Part shown: positions 16,377 through 25,168 of the stretch, one piece after another
How the letters are laid out: each line of letters begins with the position of its first letter
Position numbering within the stretch: position 1 is the first letter of the stretch
DNA from: Bacillus sp. AFS098217
GTDB lineage: Bacteria; Bacillota; Bacilli; Bacillales; Bacillaceae_G
Length of the DNA: 48,031 nt
Assembly: GCF_002551815.1 (NCBI RefSeq)
Contig: NZ_NVPR01000002.1
Coordinates: 1-48,031 of the forward strand
Direction of reading: 5' to 3'
Program-made: the position numbers and the translations under genes
The notes under the pieces: generated by a model
Databases searched by the model: none
Told to the model about the DNA's origin: nothing
Seen by the model: the letters and a program-made list of their open reading frames with translations, nothing else

Positions 16377-16663
16377 TTTTCATAATTAAATTGTGGGAAG
16401 TCATCACCATCATTAAAAGTAACGGATAGGTCGTGTCCATCAAAGAACCATTCATCATCACCTTCAACGAAGAAAGTGATGCCTTCTTCCTGAATTTGAA
16501 CAGCTGGATGTGCAGGGTCATCTTTACGGATTCCTAAAGAAAGACCTTTTTGTACAGTACTGCAACCACCATATTGTACGAAAAAGCGAAGCATATCGCC
16601 AGATTGTAAGTTTAATTCATCTTTATACCAATTTACTGCTTCTTTTGTTACGGAAAGATTCAT
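16373..16663 (-). CDS. HesB/YneR-like family protein
   Basis: 96 residues, a HesB-like (IscA-related) fold in the YneR subgroup. MNLSVTKEAVNWYKDELNL and GDMLRFFVQYGGCSTVQKG are visible. Only one Cys (in GGCS) is present and the C-terminal CGC motif of A-type iron-sulfur carriers is absent, so a cluster-carrier role is doubtful. The GGAGGA ribosome site sets ATG 16663. The order yneP, yneR, plsY is as in B. subtilis. Confidence 0.85.
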   Translation of the reverse strand: MNLSVTKEAVNWYKDELNLQSGDMLRFFVQYGGCSTVQKGLSLGIRKDDPAHPAVQIQEEGITFFVEGDDEWFFDGHDLSVTFNDGDDFPQFNYEK

Positions 16664-16707
16664 GTATAGTTCCTCCAAATTATGTTGCTTTTTCTTTAGT
16701 ATAAAAA

Positions 16708-16758
16708 ATAACGCAAAAAGACGCTATTAATATGCTTTGCGTTTTCTTTTTGCGTTAT
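16708..16758 (-). terminator. Terminator of plsY (long nested hairpin)
   Basis: ATAACGCAAAAAG (16708-16720) pairs perfectly with CTTTTTGCGTTAT (16746-16758), with an inner ACGC/GCGT stem. On the minus strand a run of T follows, so it would end the plsY transcript. Confidence 0.75.
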
Positions 16759-16771
16759 GTGGGCTACAATC

Positions 16772-17368
16772 TTACTTTTGTTTCTTTGTAAAATTTGCTT
16801 TCGGTTCAGTTTTATTTATAATTCGTCCAATATTTGCACGGTGTCTATAAATAACCATACCAGCTACTAAACACATCGCAACAATGAAGATCTTATCCCC
16901 GTTAATAATCGATGCGATAACAGCGAAAATAGCTGTTACCATAGAAGAAAGTGACACGTATCTTGTTGTAAATAGAAGGGTGAAAAAGACAACGGCTAAT
17001 ACTAAAAAAACAACTGGTGCATAACATAAAAGTACTCCAGCAGTAGTTGCAACTGCTTTTCCACCACGGAATTTTGCAAAGATTGGATATATATGTCCAA
17101 GAATTGCAGCTAATCCAAACCAAAGAGGATGGATATGTAAGCCGAAAATTAGCGGCAGACCTGTTGCTAACGTTCCTTTTAAAATGTCGGAAATTGTAAC
17201 GATAAAACCAGCTTTTTTCCCTAGTGTACGAAAAGTATTCGTTCCTCCTAAATTACCGCTACCATGCTCGCGAATGTCGATTCCATAACCAATTTTCCCA
17301 ACAACAAGTGCAGATGGAATCGAGCCGAGTAGATAGGCAACGACCAATAAAAGATATGTAATAAGCAT
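16772..17368 (-). CDS. plsY: Glycerol-3-phosphate acyltransferase PlsY
   Basis: 198-residue integral membrane enzyme that transfers an acyl group from acyl-phosphate to glycerol-3-phosphate, the first step of phospholipid synthesis. The three PlsY motifs are visible: [11 protein letters not shown] plus [35 protein letters not shown] and RHRANIGRI. Five or so membrane helices. The GGAGAC ribosome site precedes ATG 17368. It is essential in B. subtilis, and the next gene there is yneT; here a nrdDG-htrA block is placed between. Confidence 0.95.
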   Translation of the reverse strand: MLITYLLLVVAYLLGSIPSALVVGKIGYGIDIREHGSGNLGGTNTFRTLGKKAGFIVTISDILKGTLATGLPLIFGLHIHPLWFGLAAILGHIYPIFAKFRGGKAVATTAGVLLCYAPVVFLVLAVVFFTLLFTTRYVSLSSMVTAIFAVIASIINGDKIFIVAMCLVAGMVIYRHRANIGRIINKTEPKANFTKKQK

Positions 17369-17506
17369 AAGTTCAGTCTCCTTTATTCAAATGTGTTGAT
17401 AAAGGGTAAAAAGAGTTTTTCCCGTATATTGTACCATACATTTGTAAAGAGCACATTTTTTTTGTAAATGAAAATTCAATGTTTCTTAAAAAAACTTTCA
17501 CAGGAA

Positions 17507-17577
17507 TGTTACATTTTTCACAGAACCAGTAGGGCTATATGTTGTATCATTTCGTTAGAGAAGTGACAAGATATAGT
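17507..17577 (+). promoter_or_regulatory. nrdDG control region: FNR-type site and tandem NrdR-type boxes
   Basis: TGTTACATTTTTCACA (17507-17522) differs from TGTGA-N6-TCACA by one base. TATCAT (17545-17550) would be the -10, placing the FNR-type site centre about 41.5 bp upstream of the start, the class II position. GCTATATGTTGT (17534-17545; 10/12) and ACAAGATATAGT (17566-17577; 11/12) match the NrdR core ACWATATATWGT. They are 32 bp apart, about three helical turns, as known NrdR box pairs are. The layout suggests anaerobic activation and dATP-dependent repression. Confidence 0.65.
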
Positions 17578-17591
17578 TGGAGGGTTAAGTA

Positions 17592-19448
17592 ATGCTGAAA
17601 CAAAGTATACATGGAGAAGAACTTGTAAAGATTTTTGAAACGATTGTCCACAGTAATGAACAAGACTTAATGCAAGAAAATGCAAATGTTGATGGACGAT
17701 CTCCAATGGGAATGATGGGAACATTTGCATCGGAGAGTGCGAAATATTATGCGGTGGAATATTTACTTTCCGAACAAGTAAAAAAAGCAATAGATCAAAA
17801 TATAGTATACCCACATGATTTAGATTTTTATGCGACAGGTACGACAACATGTTCTCAAATTCCTTTAGCGCAAATGCTTGAAAAGGGATTTCATACAGGG
17901 CATGGACATATGAGGCGACCACAAGATATTAAAAGTGCGTTGGCGCTTGCTTCAATTATTTTTCAAGCAAATCAAAATATGCAGCACGGTGGTCAATCAT
18001 TTGCATTATTTGATATTGATTTAGCACCATATGTAAGAAAAACATTTGAAAGAAATAAAAAACGATTAGCAAACTATCCATTAACAAAAGAACAAGTAGA
18101 AGAATTTGCATGGAAGGAAACAGAAAACGATACGTATCAAGCTTGTGAAGCTTTTATTCATAATTCAAATAGTATGCATAGCCGAGGTGGTGGTCAAGTT
18201 CCGTTTATTTCGATTAACTACGGAACGGACACATCAAAAGAAGGCAGATTGTTAGTTAAACAATTATTACGAGCAACGCAAGCAGGGTTAGGAAAAGGCG
18301 AAACACCGATTTTCCCTATTCAAATTTTTAAATTGAAAAAAGGTGTGAATTTTGAAGAAAATGATCCGAACTATGATTTATTTGAATTGGCACTAGAAAC
18401 GACAGCTGAACGATTGTTCCCGAATTTTTCATTTTTAGATGCACCGTTTAATGCAATCCATTATGATGGTCGTCCTGAAAGTGAAGTGTGTTATATGGGA
18501 TGCAGAACTCGTGTTATGTCTAATATTCATGGAGAAGAAACGGCAATTGGAAGAGGGAATTTATCGTTTACTTCCATCAATCTAGTGAAACTAGCATTCA
18601 TGAGCGGTTCAAAAGAGGCGTTCTTTGAGATGTTAAATGATTATGTAGATCTTGGTATTCGCCAATTGCTAGAAAGATTTGCCTATCAATGTACAAAAAA
18701 AGCAAGAGATTTTCGGTTTTTATATTCACAAGGAGTATGGCGAGGCGGAGAGAAACTGCAGCCTGAAGATTCTGTTGCAGAAATTTTAAAACAAGGAACA
18801 TTAAGCATTGGTTTTATTGGTCTTGCAGAATGTTTAGTTGTTTTAACAGGGAAACATCATGGAGAAGATAAAGAATCATGGAATCTTGGATATGAGATTG
18901 TTACCTTTATGAGACAGAAAATGGATGCAGCAATGGAAGAACATCAGTTGAATTTCTCTTTAATTGCAACGCCTGCAGAAGGATTATCAGGTAAGTTTGT
19001 TAAAAAAGATCGAGAAGAATTTGGAACGATTAGCGGTGTAACAAATCATAATTATTATACAAATTCATTTCATATTCCGGTGTATTATAACATTCAAGCG
19101 ATAGATAAAATACGTTTAGAAGGGCCATTTCATGCACTTTGTAATGGTGGGCATATTACGTATATTGAATTAGATGGAGCAGCAGTTCATAATCAAAAAG
19201 CCTTAAAACAAATCGTGCAGGCAATGGCGCAATATGGAGTAGGATATGGGTCAATTAATCACCCTGTCGATCGTTGTAAGTGCTGTGGTTATCATGGTGT
19301 CATTCGTAATGAATGTCCAAGTTGTGCAAATGAGGACGAGCATGAGATAGAAAGAATTCGTCGCATTACTGGATACCTTGTAGGAGATATGTCCAAATGG
19401 AATAGTGCAAAACGTAGTGAAGAAGCGGATCGGGTGAAACATAAATGA
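17592..19448 (+). CDS. nrdD: Anaerobic ribonucleoside-triphosphate reductase (class III)
   Basis: A glycyl-radical enzyme reducing ribonucleotides to deoxyribonucleotides without oxygen. 618 residues. Visible are active-site segments such as NSNSMHSRGGGQVPF and CYMGCRTRV, the C-terminal zinc site CKCC...CPSC, and the glycyl-radical loop RRITGYLVGD near residue 595. The N-terminal ATP-cone found in many NrdD (about 700 residues) is missing, so allosteric control may differ. ATG 17592 follows GGAGGG. The stop overlaps nrdG by 4 nt. The upstream region has FNR- and NrdR-type sites. Confidence 0.95.
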   Translation: MLKQSIHGEELVKIFETIVHSNEQDLMQENANVDGRSPMGMMGTFASESAKYYAVEYLLSEQVKKAIDQNIVYPHDLDFYATGTTTCSQIPLAQMLEKGFHTGHGHMRRPQDIKSALALASIIFQANQNMQHGGQSFALFDIDLAPYVRKTFERNKKRLANYPLTKEQVEEFAWKETENDTYQACEAFIHNSNSMHSRGGGQVPFISINYGTDTSKEGRLLVKQLLRATQAGLGKGETPIFPIQIFKLKKGVNFEENDPNYDLFELALETTAERLFPNFSFLDAPFNAIHYDGRPESEVCYMGCRTRVMSNIHGEETAIGRGNLSFTSINLVKLAFMSGSKEAFFEMLNDYVDLGIRQLLERFAYQCTKKARDFRFLYSQGVWRGGEKLQPEDSVAEILKQGTLSIGFIGLAECLVVLTGKHHGEDKESWNLGYEIVTFMRQKMDAAMEEHQLNFSLIATPAEGLSGKFVKKDREEFGTISGVTNHNYYTNSFHIPVYYNIQAIDKIRLEGPFHALCNGGHITYIELDGAAVHNQKALKQIVQAMAQYGVGYGSINHPVDRCKCCGYHGVIRNECPSCANEDEHEIERIRRITGYLVGDMSKWNSAKRSEEADRVKHK

Positions 19449-19897
19449 AAGTTATGAACATTATTCATGATAGTGTAGTAGATGGGGAAGGATTGCGGAC
19501 AGTCGTGTTTTTTGCGGGCTGTCCGCATCGTTGTATAGGCTGCCATAATCCAAAGTCGTGGAATATTTGTAATGGAACAGAAATGACTGTGGAAGAAATT
19601 GTAAAAGAGATTACCGAAAATCCGCTCACTGATGTAACATTTTCAGGTGGAGATCCATTCTTTCAAGCTGCGGAAGTGAAAAAGGTAGCAAAAGCTGTGA
19701 AGGACTTGAAAAAAAACTTATGGATTTACACTGGTTATACGTTAGAAGAGATACAGAGTTCCCGAAATAATGATATGATAGAGTTGTTACACTATGGGGA
19801 TGTTTTGGTCGATGGAAGGTTTGAACTCGATAAAAGAGATTTAACACTTCCATTTCGCGGAAGCTCCAATCAACGTATTATTCGATTGAAAGAGTAA
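19445..19897 (+). CDS. nrdG: Anaerobic ribonucleotide reductase-activating protein (radical SAM)
   Basis: 150 residues. It creates the glycyl radical on NrdD using S-adenosylmethionine and a [4Fe-4S] cluster. The cluster motif is AGCPHRCIGCHN (Cx3Cx2C) and the SAM-binding segment is FSGGDPFFQ. ATG 19445 overlaps the nrdD stop (ATGA), indicating translational coupling. Confidence 0.95.
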   Translation: MKVMNIIHDSVVDGEGLRTVVFFAGCPHRCIGCHNPKSWNICNGTEMTVEEIVKEITENPLTDVTFSGGDPFFQAAEVKKVAKAVKDLKKNLWIYTGYTLEEIQSSRNNDMIELLHYGDVLVDGRFELDKRDLTLPFRGSSNQRIIRLKE

Positions 19898-19915
19898 AAA
19901 GGCGGGATAGGTTAG

Positions 19916-20593
19916 ATGAATAAAACAGTATTACTTGTTGAAGATGAAAGAAGATTACGCGAAATTGTTAGTGATTATTTTCGCAGTGAAGGCTTTGAAG
20001 TGATCGAAGCAGAAGATGGAAAACAAGCGTTAGAATTATTTGCTGAACATACAATTGATTTAATTATGTTAGATATTATGCTGCCAGAAATAGATGGTTG
20101 GTCTGTTTGTCGCCGTATCCGGAAAGAATCGGCAGTGCCAATTATTATGATGACAGCACGTTCTGATGAAGATGATACATTACTAGGTTTTGAACTGGGA
20201 GCGGATGAATATGTAACCAAGCCCTTCAGTCCGAAAGTATTAGTAGCTCGTGCAAAAACGTTATTAAAGCGTGCTGATGGAGCAGTAGGGGTTGCTGAAG
20301 AAAACGTAATGTCTATGGCTGGAATCGATGTGAATCGACTTTCACGAACAGTATCTGTAAATGGAGAAGAGGTTATATTAACGCATAAAGAATTTGAACT
20401 TCTTGTTTATTTAATGGAGAACAAAGGGATTGTATTATCACGTCAACATTTGCTGGATCAGCTATGGGGATATGATTACTACGGTGATGATCGTACAGTA
20501 GATACACATATAAAAAAACTACGTAATAAATTAGGTGACAAAGCCAAGCATATTGGAACTGTTATTCGGGTTGGGTATAAGTTTGAGGAATAG
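19916..20593 (+). CDS. OmpR/PhoB-type response regulator, orphan
   Basis: 225 residues. The receiver domain (1-118) has acidic pocket LLVEDE, the phosphorylated Asp in LIMLDIMLPEIDGW, TAR and Lys in VTKPF. The winged-helix DNA-binding domain ends in VDTHIKKLRNKLGDKAKHIG and RVGYKFEE. No histidine kinase follows; instead there are two tandem repeats. It starts 18 bp after nrdG, so it may be co-transcribed. Size and the nearby htrA recall CssR, but I cannot assign it from sequence. Confidence 0.88.
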   Translation: MNKTVLLVEDERRLREIVSDYFRSEGFEVIEAEDGKQALELFAEHTIDLIMLDIMLPEIDGWSVCRRIRKESAVPIIMMTARSDEDDTLLGFELGADEYVTKPFSPKVLVARAKTLLKRADGAVGVAEENVMSMAGIDVNRLSRTVSVNGEEVILTHKEFELLVYLMENKGIVLSRQHLLDQLWGYDYYGDDRTVDTHIKKLRNKLGDKAKHIGTVIRVGYKFEE

Positions 20594-20610
20594 TTTTTAA
20601 ATACTATGTA

Positions 20611-20779
20611 ATAGAAAAGCTTTCCTTTTGGTTGGAAGAGAGGATCCGTCCATGGATAGAAGCGGTCCGTGCCTTTTTTAGCCCCATGCCGAGTGAAAAC
20701 AGAGAGAGAAAACGAGTGGAGATCTCTTTTTATTTTCATAGCAGCGAGTAGTAAAATGGTGTGAAATCAATATATAGTA
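20611..20779. repeat. Repeat family R1, second subfamily, copy A
   Basis: About 95-97% identical to copy B at 20788, and clearly related to the R1 copies at 1, 35401 and 37597 (shared ATAGAAGCGGTC, CGAGTG-GA blocks and AAAATGG...ATATAGTA end). TACTAT at about 20602-20607 is the inverse of ATAGTA at the right end. Confidence 0.8.
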
Positions 20780-20787
20780 GAGAACGG

Positions 20788-20950
20788 ATAGAAAAGCTTT
20801 CCTTTTTGGTTGGAAGAGAGGATCCGTCCAAGGATAGAAGCGGTCCGTGCCTTTTTTAGCCCCATGCCGAGTGAAAACAGAGGGAGAAAACGAGTGGAGA
20901 TCTCTTTTTGTTTTTCGTAGCAGCAACTTATATGTTGAAAATATAGTACA
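20788..20950. repeat. Repeat family R1, second subfamily, copy B
   Basis: Direct tandem neighbour of copy A, differing by a handful of substitutions and one inserted T. The right end AATATAGTA matches the other copies. Confidence 0.8.
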
Positions 20951-21066
20951 TTTACACTCTCTTTTGCGGATGAAATGTAAAAATGATAACTTTTTTGTCT
21001 ACAATAATAAATAAGAGTATTTTTTTAATTGGATTTCACGATGAGTTCACAAGGAGGACACAAAGC

Positions 21067-21126
21067 GTGACTATACTAAAAATACGAACTCAGCAGAGAG
21101 GGGAAATAAAACATGGGATATTATGA
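21067..21126 (+). CDS. Possible 19-residue leader peptide of htrA
   Basis: An unusually strong ribosome site (AAGGAGG, about 21051-21057) is followed by GTG 21067 and a short ORF, MTILKIRTQQRGEIKHGIL, whose TGA (21124-21126) lies 14 bp inside htrA in another frame. This would couple htrA translation to the leader. No proof that it is translated. Confidence 0.4.
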   Translation: MTILKIRTQQRGEIKHGIL

Positions 21127-22339
21127 CGGACCAAATATGAATGAAGAACGCAGTGAAACAAGAGAAGTTAGAAAATCTGGTAGTAAGAAAGGCTATTTCT
21201 TTACTGGTTTAGTGGGGGCTGTGGTTGGAGCGGTTACTATCAGTTTTGCAGCACCATATATGCCTTGGAATGATGGAAATGGAGTCTCACCAGTATCTTC
21301 TAATTCTAAGGTAGAAGGAACTATGGTTCCTGTTGTAAATAAAGCAAAAAATGAAACGGATTTACCAGGCATGATTGAAGGAGCAAAAGATGTTGTTGTA
21401 GGCGTCATTAACATGCAACAAAGAGTAGATCCATTCGCACTAGATCAAGCAGGCCAAGAACAAACAGCTGGAACAGGATCAGGTGTAATTTATAAGAAAG
21501 CTGGAAATAAGGCGTACATTGTAACAAATAACCACGTAGTAGAGGGAGCAAATAAACTTGCAGTAAAACTAAGTGATGGTAAGCAAGTTGATGCAAGATT
21601 GGTTGGGAAAGATCCTTGGTTAGATTTAGCTGTTGTAGAGATTGACGGATCTAATATTAATAAAGTTGCAACGTTAGGCGATTCAAGTAAAATTCGTGCT
21701 GGTGAACCAGCAATTGCAATTGGTAACCCACTAGGCTTTGATGGCAGTGTAACGGAAGGAATCATTAGTAGTAAAGAACGTGAAATTCCAGTTGATATTG
21801 ATGGTGACAAACGTCCAGATTGGCAAGCACAAGTTATTCAAACTGATGCAGCGATTAACCCTGGTAATAGTGGCGGCGCATTGTTTAACCAAAATGGTGA
21901 GGTAATAGGTATTAACTCTAGTAAAATCGCACAACAATCGGTAGAAGGAATTGGATTTGCGATTCCAATTAACATTGCCAAACCAGTAATCGAATCTCTT
22001 GAAAAAGACGGAACAGTAAAACGTCCAGCTCTTGGTGTTGGTGTTGTCTCACTAGAGGATGTGCAAGGATACTCTCAACTAAAACTTCCAAACGATGTAA
22101 CAAGCGGTGTTGTTTTAGGAAAGGTTTATCCAATCTCACCAGCAGAAAAAGCAGGATTACAACAATATGATGTTGTGGTAGCATTAGATGGTCAAAAGGT
22201 TGAAAATGCACTTCAATTCCGTAAATACTTATATGAAAAGAAAAAAGTTGGCGATAAAATTGAAGTTACATTCTATCGCAATGGTGAAAAAATGACGAAA
22301 ACAGCTACACTAGCAGATAACTCTCCTGCTAAGAATTAA
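21113..22339 (+). CDS. htrA: HtrA/DegP-like membrane-anchored serine protease
   Basis: 408 residues, family S1C. It degrades or refolds misfolded exported proteins outside the membrane. Layout: cytoplasmic charged N-terminus (1-26), one transmembrane helix (YFFTGLVGAVVGAVTISFAA), a linker, the trypsin-like domain with His in TNNHVVEGA, Asp in WLDLAVVEI and Ser in INPGNSGGALF, then one PDZ domain (about 310-400). AGAGGGG precedes ATG 21113. An orphan response regulator lies upstream, and B. subtilis htrA is under a two-component system (CssRS), so control by it is possible but unproven. Confidence 0.93.
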   Translation: MGYYDGPNMNEERSETREVRKSGSKKGYFFTGLVGAVVGAVTISFAAPYMPWNDGNGVSPVSSNSKVEGTMVPVVNKAKNETDLPGMIEGAKDVVVGVINMQQRVDPFALDQAGQEQTAGTGSGVIYKKAGNKAYIVTNNHVVEGANKLAVKLSDGKQVDARLVGKDPWLDLAVVEIDGSNINKVATLGDSSKIRAGEPAIAIGNPLGFDGSVTEGIISSKEREIPVDIDGDKRPDWQAQVIQTDAAINPGNSGGALFNQNGEVIGINSSKIAQQSVEGIGFAIPINIAKPVIESLEKDGTVKRPALGVGVVSLEDVQGYSQLKLPNDVTSGVVLGKVYPISPAEKAGLQQYDVVVALDGQKVENALQFRKYLYEKKKVGDKIEVTFYRNGEKMTKTATLADNSPAKN

Positions 22340-22340
22340 T

Positions 22341-22379
22341 AAAGAAAGTCTCTTTCGTATTGAAAGAGACTTTCTTTAT
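22341..22379 (+). terminator. Terminator of htrA
   Basis: AAAGAAAGTCTCTTTC pairs with GAAAGAGACTTTCTTT around GTATT. Confidence 0.88.
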
Positions 22380-22411
22380 CGGCTATACTAAAAGAATAGG
22401 AGGGATGTAAT

Positions 22412-22825
22412 ATGACAATTGAAAACCCAACTCGTACGGAAATTGGTGAAGTATTGAAGAATAGTAAAACCATCGCGGTTGTTGGATTATCTGACAAGTC
22501 AGATCGTACATCGTATATGGTTTCAAAAGCGATGCAGGATGCTGGGTATCGTATTATTCCAGTTAACCCAGTCGTTGATGAAGTACTGGGAGAAAAGGCG
22601 GTTTCTTCCTTAAAAGATATTAAGGAACATGTTGATATCGTAAATGTATTTCGTCGCTCTGAATTTTTAATAGATGTGGCAAAAGAATTTGTAGAGATTG
22701 ATGCTGATGTTTTTTGGGCACAATTAGGACTACAAGATGAAGATACATACGAGTTGTTAAAAGAAAAAGGCTATACTGTTATCATGGATCGTTGTATTAA
22801 AGTAGAACACGCGATGACGAGGTAG
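22412..22825 (+). CDS. CoA-binding protein (YneT)
   Basis: 137 residues, a Rossmann-like CoA-binding domain (succinyl-CoA synthetase alpha-like): TIAVVGLSDKSDRTSYMVSK is the nucleotide loop and FRRSEFLIDVAKE and FWAQLGLQDED follow. It is usually a single-domain protein of unknown process. A GGAGGG ribosome site precedes it. It sits just before parE as in B. subtilis. Confidence 0.9.
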   Translation: MTIENPTRTEIGEVLKNSKTIAVVGLSDKSDRTSYMVSKAMQDAGYRIIPVNPVVDEVLGEKAVSSLKDIKEHVDIVNVFRRSEFLIDVAKEFVEIDADVFWAQLGLQDEDTYELLKEKGYTVIMDRCIKVEHAMTR

Positions 22826-22885
22826 TATAGACATTTGTAAATGAAAGGTCGATTCAGCTTTCGTTCACACTTAGGAGCTGAGCGG

Positions 22886-23047
22886 ATGAACGAGTTGTTC
22901 ATCATGAGATTTTTTAAAGGCTGTTTTTTGGGATGCTTACTTGTTATCCCGTTTTGGATACTTGTCATTTGGGTAATGCTAAAATGGTGGAATGTGTGGT
23001 TTTGGAATACATATCCATTTCTCGTTGACAAACGATTATTTTTCTGA
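22886..23047 (+). CDS. Small Trp-rich membrane protein
   Basis: 53 residues with one long hydrophobic helix, FFKGCFLGCLLVIPFWILVI, then WVMLKWWNVWFWN. ATG 22886 has an AGGAG ribosome site 8 nt upstream. An earlier in-frame ATG (22841) has none. It sits between yneT and a terminator. Family not recognised. Confidence 0.5.
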   Translation: MNELFIMRFFKGCFLGCLLVIPFWILVIWVMLKWWNVWFWNTYPFLVDKRLFF

Positions 23048-23062
23048 AATAGTAGCCTAGAG

Positions 23063-23092
23063 GAATCCTTGTACAAAAACAAGGATTTTTCT
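23063..23092 (+). terminator. Rho-independent terminator before parE
   Basis: AATCCTTG, loop, CAAGGATT, then TTTCTTTT. Confidence 0.75.
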
Positions 23093-23154
23093 TTTGAAAA
23101 TGGTATATAAAAGACATAACATAACTTGCCAAAAACATGGTTAAGGAGTTATTC

Positions 23155-23176
23155 TATAATAGAAACATATGTTCTG
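23155..23176 (+). promoter_or_regulatory. parE promoter -10 with LexA-like box
   Basis: TATAAT (23155-23160) is followed by GAAACATATGTTCT, whose AACATATGTT core (23164-23173) is a perfect palindrome. It matches CGAACRNRYGTTYC at 11 of 14 positions. parEC belongs to the B. subtilis SOS regulon as I recall, so a LexA site here is expected. Confidence 0.55.
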
Positions 23177-23202
23177 ATTTAATTAGGAAAGGGGCAAGGA
23201 GT

Positions 23203-25167
23203 TTGGCGAAGCATCAATTTCAATATAACGAAGATGCAATTCAAGTGCTTGAAGGCCTTGAAGCCGTTCGAAAACGCCCGGGTATGTATATCGGGAGCAC
23301 GGACAGCCGTGGATTGCATCATTTAGTATACGAAATAGTAGATAACTCCGTTGATGAAGCATTAGCGGGATTTGGCGACGAAATTTCTGTCGTAATACAT
23401 AAAGATAATAGTATTAGTGTTATTGATAAAGGGCGTGGAATGCCTACGGGAATGCATAAGCTTGGAAAGCCAACACCTGAAGTCATTTTAACTGTACTTC
23501 ATGCAGGTGGTAAATTTGGGCAAGGCGGTTATAAAACAAGCGGTGGTTTACATGGTGTTGGTGCATCTGTTGTAAATGCTTTATCAGAATGGCTAATTGT
23601 AACGATTAAACGAGATGGAAATATATATGAACAGCGTTTTGAAAATGGTGGTATTCCTGCAACAACATTAGAGAAAATTGGGAAAACAAAAGAATCTGGT
23701 ACAACGATGCATTTCAAACCAGATCCATCTATTTTCAGTACAACAAATTATAACTATGAAACGTTATGTGAAAGACTACGTGAATCTGCATTTCTGTTAA
23801 AAGGTATGAAAATCACTTTAAAAGATGAACGAAATGATTTAGAAGATGTGTTTCACTATGAAACAGGAATTGAAGCATTTGTTACGTATTTAAATGAAGA
23901 AAAAGACTCTATTCATCCAGTTGTATATTTTTCTGGTGAACAAAATGGAATCGAGGCAGAACTTGCATTTCAATTTAACGATGGCTATTCAGAAAACATT
24001 CTTTCATTTGTAAATAATGTGCGTACAAAAGATGGCGGAACACACGAATCTGGATTTAAAACAGCGATGACTCGTGTTTTCAATGAATATGCTCGTAAAG
24101 TCTCTCTATTAAAGGAAAAAGATAAAAACTTAGAAGGTACAGATATTCGCGAAGGGTTAGCTGCCATTGTTTCTGTGCGTGTGCCGGAAGATTTACTGCA
24201 ATTTGAAGGGCAAACAAAAGGAAAGCTTGGGACAAGTGAAGGGCGTTCTTCAGTAGATGCAATTGTGTCGGAACACTTAGCATACTTTTTAGAAGAAAAT
24301 CCTGATGTAGCAACACTTCTTGTGAAGAAAGCAGTCAAAGCAGCTCAAGCCCGTGAAGCAGCACGTAAAGCTAGAGAAGAAGCTCGTACTGGTAAGAAGA
24401 AAAAACGTTCAGAAGGAACTTTGAGCGGGAAGTTAACACCTGCACAATCACGTAATCCACAAAAGAATGAATTGTATTTAGTAGAGGGTGATTCTGCCGG
24501 TGGTTCTGCGAAGCAAGGCCGAGATCGTCGTTTTCAAGCAGTCTTGCCATTACGTGGTAAAGTAATCAACACGGAAAAGGCAAAGCTTGCTGATATTTTC
24601 AAGAACGAAGAAATTAATACGATTATTTATGCAATTGGCGGCGGTGTTGGAAACGAATTTTCTGTTGAAGATATCAACTATGATAAGGTTGTAATTATGA
24701 CCGATGCTGACACAGATGGTGCTCATATTCAAGTGTTACTGCTTACGTTCTTCTATCGTTATATGAAGCCGTTAATCGAAGCGGGTAAAGTGTTTATTGC
24801 TCTTCCACCTTTATATAAAGTAAGTAAAGGAAAAGGAAAAAGCGAAGTCATTGAATATGCATGGTCAGACGAAGAATTAGATGGTGTAACGAAAAAGGTC
24901 GGTAAAGGATATATACTGCAGCGTTATAAAGGGCTTGGTGAAATGAATGCCGATCAGTTATGGGAAACAACGATGAACCCAGAGACACGTACGTTAATTC
25001 GTGTGAAAATTGATGATGCAGCAAGAGCGGAGCGCCGCGTCACAACGTTGATGGGTGATAAAGTAGAGCCTCGTCGTAAGTGGATTGAGCGCAATGTGCA
25101 ATTTGGTATGCAAGAAGAAGGAAATATTTTAGAAAATGAAATGATTATGGAGACGGAGGTGGAATAA
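23203..25167 (+). CDS. parE: DNA topoisomerase IV subunit B
   Basis: 654 residues. The ATPase subunit of topoisomerase IV, which unlinks replicated chromosomes. GHKL ATPase motifs: [37 protein letters not shown]. The TOPRIM domain has [17 protein letters not shown] and [11 protein letters not shown] chose TTG 23203 ([11 protein letters not shown]), the usual ParE N-terminus. AAAGGGG is 8-9 nt upstream and an AAGGAG lies too close. An in-frame ATG at 23137 would add 22 residues running through the promoter and LexA-like box. ParC starts 1 bp after its stop. Confidence 0.96.
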   Translation: MAKHQFQYNEDAIQVLEGLEAVRKRPGMYIGSTDSRGLHHLVYEIVDNSVDEALAGFGDEISVVIHKDNSISVIDKGRGMPTGMHKLGKPTPEVILTVLHAGGKFGQGGYKTSGGLHGVGASVVNALSEWLIVTIKRDGNIYEQRFENGGIPATTLEKIGKTKESGTTMHFKPDPSIFSTTNYNYETLCERLRESAFLLKGMKITLKDERNDLEDVFHYETGIEAFVTYLNEEKDSIHPVVYFSGEQNGIEAELAFQFNDGYSENILSFVNNVRTKDGGTHESGFKTAMTRVFNEYARKVSLLKEKDKNLEGTDIREGLAAIVSVRVPEDLLQFEGQTKGKLGTSEGRSSVDAIVSEHLAYFLEENPDVATLLVKKAVKAAQAREAARKAREEARTGKKKKRSEGTLSGKLTPAQSRNPQKNELYLVEGDSAGGSAKQGRDRRFQAVLPLRGKVINTEKAKLADIFKNEEINTIIYAIGGGVGNEFSVEDINYDKVVIMTDADTDGAHIQVLLLTFFYRYMKPLIEAGKVFIALPPLYKVSKGKGKSEVIEYAWSDEELDGVTKKVGKGYILQRYKGLGEMNADQLWETTMNPETRTLIRVKIDDAARAERRVTTLMGDKVEPRRKWIERNVQFGMQEEGNILENEMIMETEVE

Positions 25168-25168
25168 C

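Noticed and set aside
20479-20926. Minus-strand ORFs within the R1 repeats that share a peptide (KKGTDRFYPWTDPLFQPK-like)
   Set aside because: The shared peptide follows from the repeat DNA itself. The ORFs lack ribosome sites and run into neighbouring unrelated sequence, so they are not genes.
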